From the NCBI GenBank assembly GCA_028817435.1, contig JAPPPQ010000005.1:177694-241693 (forward strand): a stretch of 64,000 nt of DNA. The letters are read 5' to 3'. How positions within the stretch are numbered: the stretch's first letter is position 1; every line of letters begins with the position of its first letter. Under the pieces are notes generated by a model. The model had not been told where the DNA came from. It saw nothing but the letters and a program-made list of their open reading frames with translations, and did no database searches. This DNA comes from Deltaproteobacteria bacterium (GTDB lineage: Bacteria; Myxococcota_A; UBA9160; UBA6930). Of this stretch, positions 60,766 to 64,000 are shown one piece after another. A program made the position numbers and the translations under genes.

Positions 60766-63039
60766 ATGGCGGCCAAAGCGCATGGGCGAAAACGCAGCCG
60801 GGCGGCAAAAACCGCGCGGGGGGCGCGGGGGGCGAAAAGCGGGCAGCTGGTGGTGCTGAGCAACCGCCTGCCCATTACCCTGCGCCGCGCCCGGGGCAAG
60901 CTGCAAATCGAGAAATCCAGCGGCGGGCTGGTGGCGGCGCTGGAGCCCGCCATGCGGCAGCAGGGCGGCGCTTGGGTGGGCTGGCCGGGGGGCGAGCTGC
61001 GCGGCGGCGAAAAGCTGCCCCCGCCCAAGTCGGGCGCAGACAGCTTCCGGCTTTCGCCCGTGGGGCTTTCTGCCACCGAGGTGCGCTGCTACTACCACGG
61101 CTTTTCCAACCGCACCCTGTGGCCGCTGTTTCACTCGCTGCCAGGGCGCGCAGAGTTTCACCGCAGCGATTGGCAGCACTACGAAGCCGTCAACCGGCGC
61201 TTTGCAGAGGCCGCCTGCGAAGTTTCCGGCGAAGCCGACCTGCTGTGGATTCACGATTACCACCTGCTGCGCGCCGCCTGGCATCTGCGGCGGCTGCGGC
61301 CCGGCGCGCGCATTGCGTTTTTTTTGCACATTCCCTTTCCCAGTTTCGACATCTACCGAATTTTGCCCTGGTATCGGGAACTGCTGCGCGGCCTTTTGGC
61401 CTGCGATCTGGTCGGCTTTCACTGCGCCGATTACGCCAAGAATTTTCTGGATTGCGTAGAGCGGCTGCTGGGCGAGCGCGTCGACCACGACGCCCTGCAG
61501 GTGGAGCACGGCCACCGCACCGTGCAGGCGGGCGCGTTTCCCCTTGGCATTGATTACGCCGCGCAGGAACAACTGGCCCGCGCGCAGCGCGCCGCCGCGC
61601 CCAACGGCGAGCGGCTGATTTTGGGCGTGGATCGCCTGGATTACACCAAGGGAATCCCCGAGCGCATTCGCGCCTTCGAGCGCCTGCTGGAAATGCACCC
61701 GGAGTTTCGAGAGCAGGTGGTGCTGCTGCAAATTGCCGTGCCCAGCCGCAAGCAGGTGACCGAATACCAGGCGCTGAAGCGCGAGATAGACGAACTGGTG
61801 GGCCGCGTAAACGGGCGCTTCGGGCGCAGCGACTGGACGCCCATCCGCTATCTCTACCGCTCCATTGCGCCGGACCGGCTCGCCGCGCTCTACCGCGATG
61901 CCGATATTGCGCTGGTTACGCCGCTGCGCGACGGCATGAACCTGGTCGCCAAGGAATTTGTGGCGAGCCAGGTGGCGGAGCCGGGGGTGCTGGTGCTTTC
62001 GCGCATGGCCGGCACCGCCGAGACCATGCACGAATCGCTGCGCGTCAACCCCTACAACGCCGACAGCGTGGCCGAGAACCTGCACCGCGCGCTGCTGATG
62101 AGCCGCGAAGACCGCCTGGCGCGCATCCGCGCGCTGCAGCGCCGCGAGCGCACCAACGATCTGAGCGCCTGGCTGCGGGATTTTCTGGGCGCGGCGCAGC
62201 GCGAGCGCGCGCTGCTGCAGCCCGTGAGCTCTGCCAACTTCGAAGAATGGCTCGGCGCATTTTTGCGGGATTTCCGCACCGCGCTGTTTCTGGATTACGA
62301 CGGGACGCTGTGCGAGATCAGCTCGCACCCCGCGCGCGCGCGCTTGCGCCCCGCCGCGCGGCGCGCATTGGCCGCCTGCGCCGCGCGCAGCGATACCGAT
62401 GTCGCCATCGTCAGCGGCCGCGCGCTGGCCGACCTGCGCCGCATTGTGGGACTGAAAGACCTCAGCTACGCCGGCAACCACGGCATTGAAATTGAAGGCC
62501 CCGGCCTGAAGCCCTTTGCGCACCCCGATTCGACGCACTTTCGCAAGCGCGCCGCCGAGCTGGCGCGGGAGCTGGGCGGCATCCGCGAGCCGGGCGTTTG
62601 GGTGGAAGAAAAGGGCGCATCGCTCACCCTGCATTACCGCGAAGCCGACCCCGCGCGCGGCGAAGCCGTGGCGGCGGAAGCGCGCGCGCAAATTTCTGCC
62701 GCGGGCTTTCAGCCCCGCGACGCCCACTGCGCCGTAGAGGCGCGCCCGCCCATCGGCTGGGACAAAGGCCACGCCGTGCTGCATATGCTGCGCGCCCGCC
62801 ACGGCCCCGCCTGGTCCGAGCGCATGCGCGTCATTTATGTGGGCGACGACGAAACCGACGAGGACGCCTTCCGCGCGCTGCAGGGACTCGGCGCCACCTT
62901 CCGCATTGGCCGCGCCGACGAGCCCACCCTGGCGCTGCGCCGCCTGCGCGATGTGGGCGCGGTGGAAACCCTGCTGCGCTGGCTGGCCGCCCGCCCCGCC
63001 ACCGCAACCAGGGGCGCGCGGCGCAGGCGTGTTGTGTAG
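60766..63039 (+). CDS. otsBA: Trehalose-6-phosphate synthase/phosphatase fusion
   Basis: A 757-residue bifunctional enzyme. The basic tail (1-27) is followed by the OtsA GT20 domain to about 490, with [19 protein letters not shown] and [12 protein letters not shown] (donor site). An OtsB HAD phosphatase follows from about 505, with [11 protein letters not shown] (catalytic Asp pair) and [11 protein letters not shown] (metal site). Converts UDP/ADP-glucose and glucose-6-P to trehalose in one chain. The fusion is the order common in some bacteria and eukaryotes. It starts 17 bases from the divergent GH15 start. Confidence 0.93.
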   Translation: MAAKAHGRKRSRAAKTARGARGAKSGQLVVLSNRLPITLRRARGKLQIEKSSGGLVAALEPAMRQQGGAWVGWPGGELRGGEKLPPPKSGADSFRLSPVGLSATEVRCYYHGFSNRTLWPLFHSLPGRAEFHRSDWQHYEAVNRRFAEAACEVSGEADLLWIHDYHLLRAAWHLRRLRPGARIAFFLHIPFPSFDIYRILPWYRELLRGLLACDLVGFHCADYAKNFLDCVERLLGERVDHDALQVEHGHRTVQAGAFPLGIDYAAQEQLARAQRAAAPNGERLILGVDRLDYTKGIPERIRAFERLLEMHPEFREQVVLLQIAVPSRKQVTEYQALKREIDELVGRVNGRFGRSDWTPIRYLYRSIAPDRLAALYRDADIALVTPLRDGMNLVAKEFVASQVAEPGVLVLSRMAGTAETMHESLRVNPYNADSVAENLHRALLMSREDRLARIRALQRRERTNDLSAWLRDFLGAAQRERALLQPVSSANFEEWLGAFLRDFRTALFLDYDGTLCEISSHPARARLRPAARRALAACAARSDTDVAIVSGRALADLRRIVGLKDLSYAGNHGIEIEGPGLKPFAHPDSTHFRKRAAELARELGGIREPGVWVEEKGASLTLHYREADPARGEAVAAEARAQISAAGFQPRDAHCAVEARPPIGWDKGHAVLHMLRARHGPAWSERMRVIYVGDDETDEDAFRALQGLGATFRIGRADEPTLALRRLRDVGAVETLLRWLAARPATATRGARRRRVV

Positions 63040-63090
63040 AATGGCGGGCGAGCTGCCCACCAGCTTTTCATCAACGAACGGAGGAAACCC

Positions 63091-63942
63091 ATGAGCGCGT
63101 GTTTCGATCTGGAAGTGAAGGACGGCGTGGCGCACCTGCGCTTCAACCGGCCCGAGCAGTTGAATTCCATGACGCTGGATTTCTGGCGCGAGTTGCCGCA
63201 GGTCGTGAATCGGCTCAGCGATTCCGGCGAGGCGCGGGCGCTGGTGCTCTCTTCCACGGGGCGGCACTTCACCGCCGGCATGGACCTTTCGGTGCTGGCC
63301 GGCGACGGCCTGGACGGACAGGCCGAAAGCGCCGCGAGCGCAGCCGACCTGGGCCGCGCGCGCAGCCGCATGCGTCAGACCGTCCTGCTGTTCCAGGAGA
63401 GCTTCAACGCGCTGGAGCGCGCGCGAATGCCGGTAATTGCCGCCGTGCAGGGCGGCTGCGTGGGCGGCGGCGTAGATTTGGTAAGCGCCTGCGACTTTCG
63501 CCACTGCACCCGCGACGCTTTCTTTTGCATCCAGGAAATCAACCTGGGCTTCACGGCAGATGTCGGCACCCTGCAGCGCCTGCCGAAGCTGCTGCCCGAA
63601 GGCGTGGTGCGCGAACTCGCCTACACCGGCCGCCGAATGCCCGCCGAGCGCGCGCTGGCCTGCGGCCTGGTGAACGAAGTGCACGAAGACCAGCCGGCCA
63701 TGCTCAGCGAGGTGCTGAACATTGCCGGAGAAATCGCCGAGAAATCGCCGCTGGCCGTGTGGGGCTCGAAGGAAATGCTGAACTACTCCCGCGACCACAG
63801 CATCCGCGACAGCCTCGAATACATCGCCACCTGGCAGGCGGGCATGTTCTTCGGCGGCGATATGCAGGAAGCCTTCCGCGCCCGCAACGACAAGCGCCGC
63901 CCCACCTTCGACAACCTCCCCCCCCGCCGCAGCAATATCTAA
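63091..63942 (+). CDS. Dienoyl-CoA isomerase-like crotonase
   Basis: A 283-residue enoyl-CoA hydratase/isomerase fold. The oxyanion-hole segments are RHFTAGMDL and GGCVGGGVDL. The catalytic block FCIQEINLGFTADVGTLQRLPKL resembles the E/D pair of delta3,5-delta2,4-dienoyl-CoA isomerase more than hydratase. Predicted to move double bonds in unsaturated acyl-CoAs. GGAGG precedes the ATG. It is convergent with a receptor fragment. Confidence 0.88.
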   Translation: MSACFDLEVKDGVAHLRFNRPEQLNSMTLDFWRELPQVVNRLSDSGEARALVLSSTGRHFTAGMDLSVLAGDGLDGQAESAASAADLGRARSRMRQTVLLFQESFNALERARMPVIAAVQGGCVGGGVDLVSACDFRHCTRDAFFCIQEINLGFTADVGTLQRLPKLLPEGVVRELAYTGRRMPAERALACGLVNEVHEDQPAMLSEVLNIAGEIAEKSPLAVWGSKEMLNYSRDHSIRDSLEYIATWQAGMFFGGDMQEAFRARNDKRRPTFDNLPPRRSNI

Positions 63943-63945
63943 AAG

Positions 63946-64000
63946 CTAGAAGCGCAGGCGGGCTTTGAGGAGGAGGTCGTAGTTGCGGCCTGCGGGGGTG
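63946..64000 (-). CDS. TonB-dependent receptor C-terminus (partial)
   Basis: The last 18 codons before the window edge read TPAGRNYDLLLKARLRF and stop (TAG at 63948-63946). The alternating hydrophobic strand ending in Phe is the closing beta-strand of an outer-membrane barrel, typical of TonB receptors. The rest of the gene lies beyond the window. Confidence 0.6.
   Translation of the reverse strand, partial: TPAGRNYDLLLKARLRF

Noticed and set aside
1..64000. tRNA, rRNA, insertion sequences, CRISPR arrays
   Set aside because: No cloverleaf, repeated array or transposase-like frame was recognised on reading; short tRNAs could still be missed without a dedicated search.

Overview
The window is GC-rich and densely coded on both strands, with no tRNA, rRNA, insertion sequence or CRISPR array that I could find. 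TonB-dependent receptors with Sec leaders and outer-membrane C-termini, lipoproteins, a bacterial-type prolyl-tRNA synthetase with editing insertion, RNase D and HtpX point to a Gram-negative aerobe or facultative denitrifier. The style of the TonB boxes (IEEIVVTA) fits a gammaproteobacterium-like organism, but that assignment is an inference.

Layout. 0-4.8 kb is housekeeping: an amidohydrolase tail, htpX, a cold-shock-domain protein, proS and rnd. 4.8-5.15 kb is a structured intergenic stretch with a minus-strand terminator and a possible small RNA. 5.15-11.4 kb (+) holds a TonB receptor, a PepP-type aminopeptidase and acetyl-CoA synthetase. 11.4-17.4 kb (-) is a compact catabolic operon: Rieske oxygenase, amidohydrolase, acetoacetate-decarboxylase-like protein, SDR and heme oxygenase, followed by a serine-hydrolase lipoprotein. 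17.5-26.5 kb (-) is an eight-gene run: two ArsA/Get3-like ATPases, a cytosolic BtuF-like protein, an AMIN-like membrane protein, a gliding-type ABC ATPase and permease, a GldG-like protein and a DUF4340 protein.

26.6-37.5 kb is an accessory island with five sulfotransferases, three glycosyltransferases (two a recently homogenised tandem pair), two acyl-CoA dehydrogenases, an SDR and a cyclopropane-synthase-like methyltransferase. It suggests assembly of a sulfated glycan or glycolipid. 37.6-45.0 kb (-) is a clade II type nitrous-oxide-reduction operon (cytochrome c, nosZ, nosD, nosF, nosL, nosY, a membrane protein) ending in a TauD-family dioxygenase. 45.1-46.8 kb encodes a sulfatase-family protein that has lost its catalytic nucleophile.

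46.9-52.2 kb (+) carries a GT2, a Baeyer-Villiger-type monooxygenase, a small lipoprotein, an N-acyl-D-amino-acid deacylase and a two-gene DUF2335 cassette with its own promoter. 52.2-60.7 kb (-) is a glucan/trehalose utilisation operon (GH15, SSS symporter, TonB receptor, GH3). The receptor's signal peptide is encoded across a run of 14 G, a strong phase-variation candidate. 60.8-64 kb holds a fused OtsA-OtsB, a dienoyl-CoA-isomerase-like crotonase and the C-terminus of a third TonB receptor.
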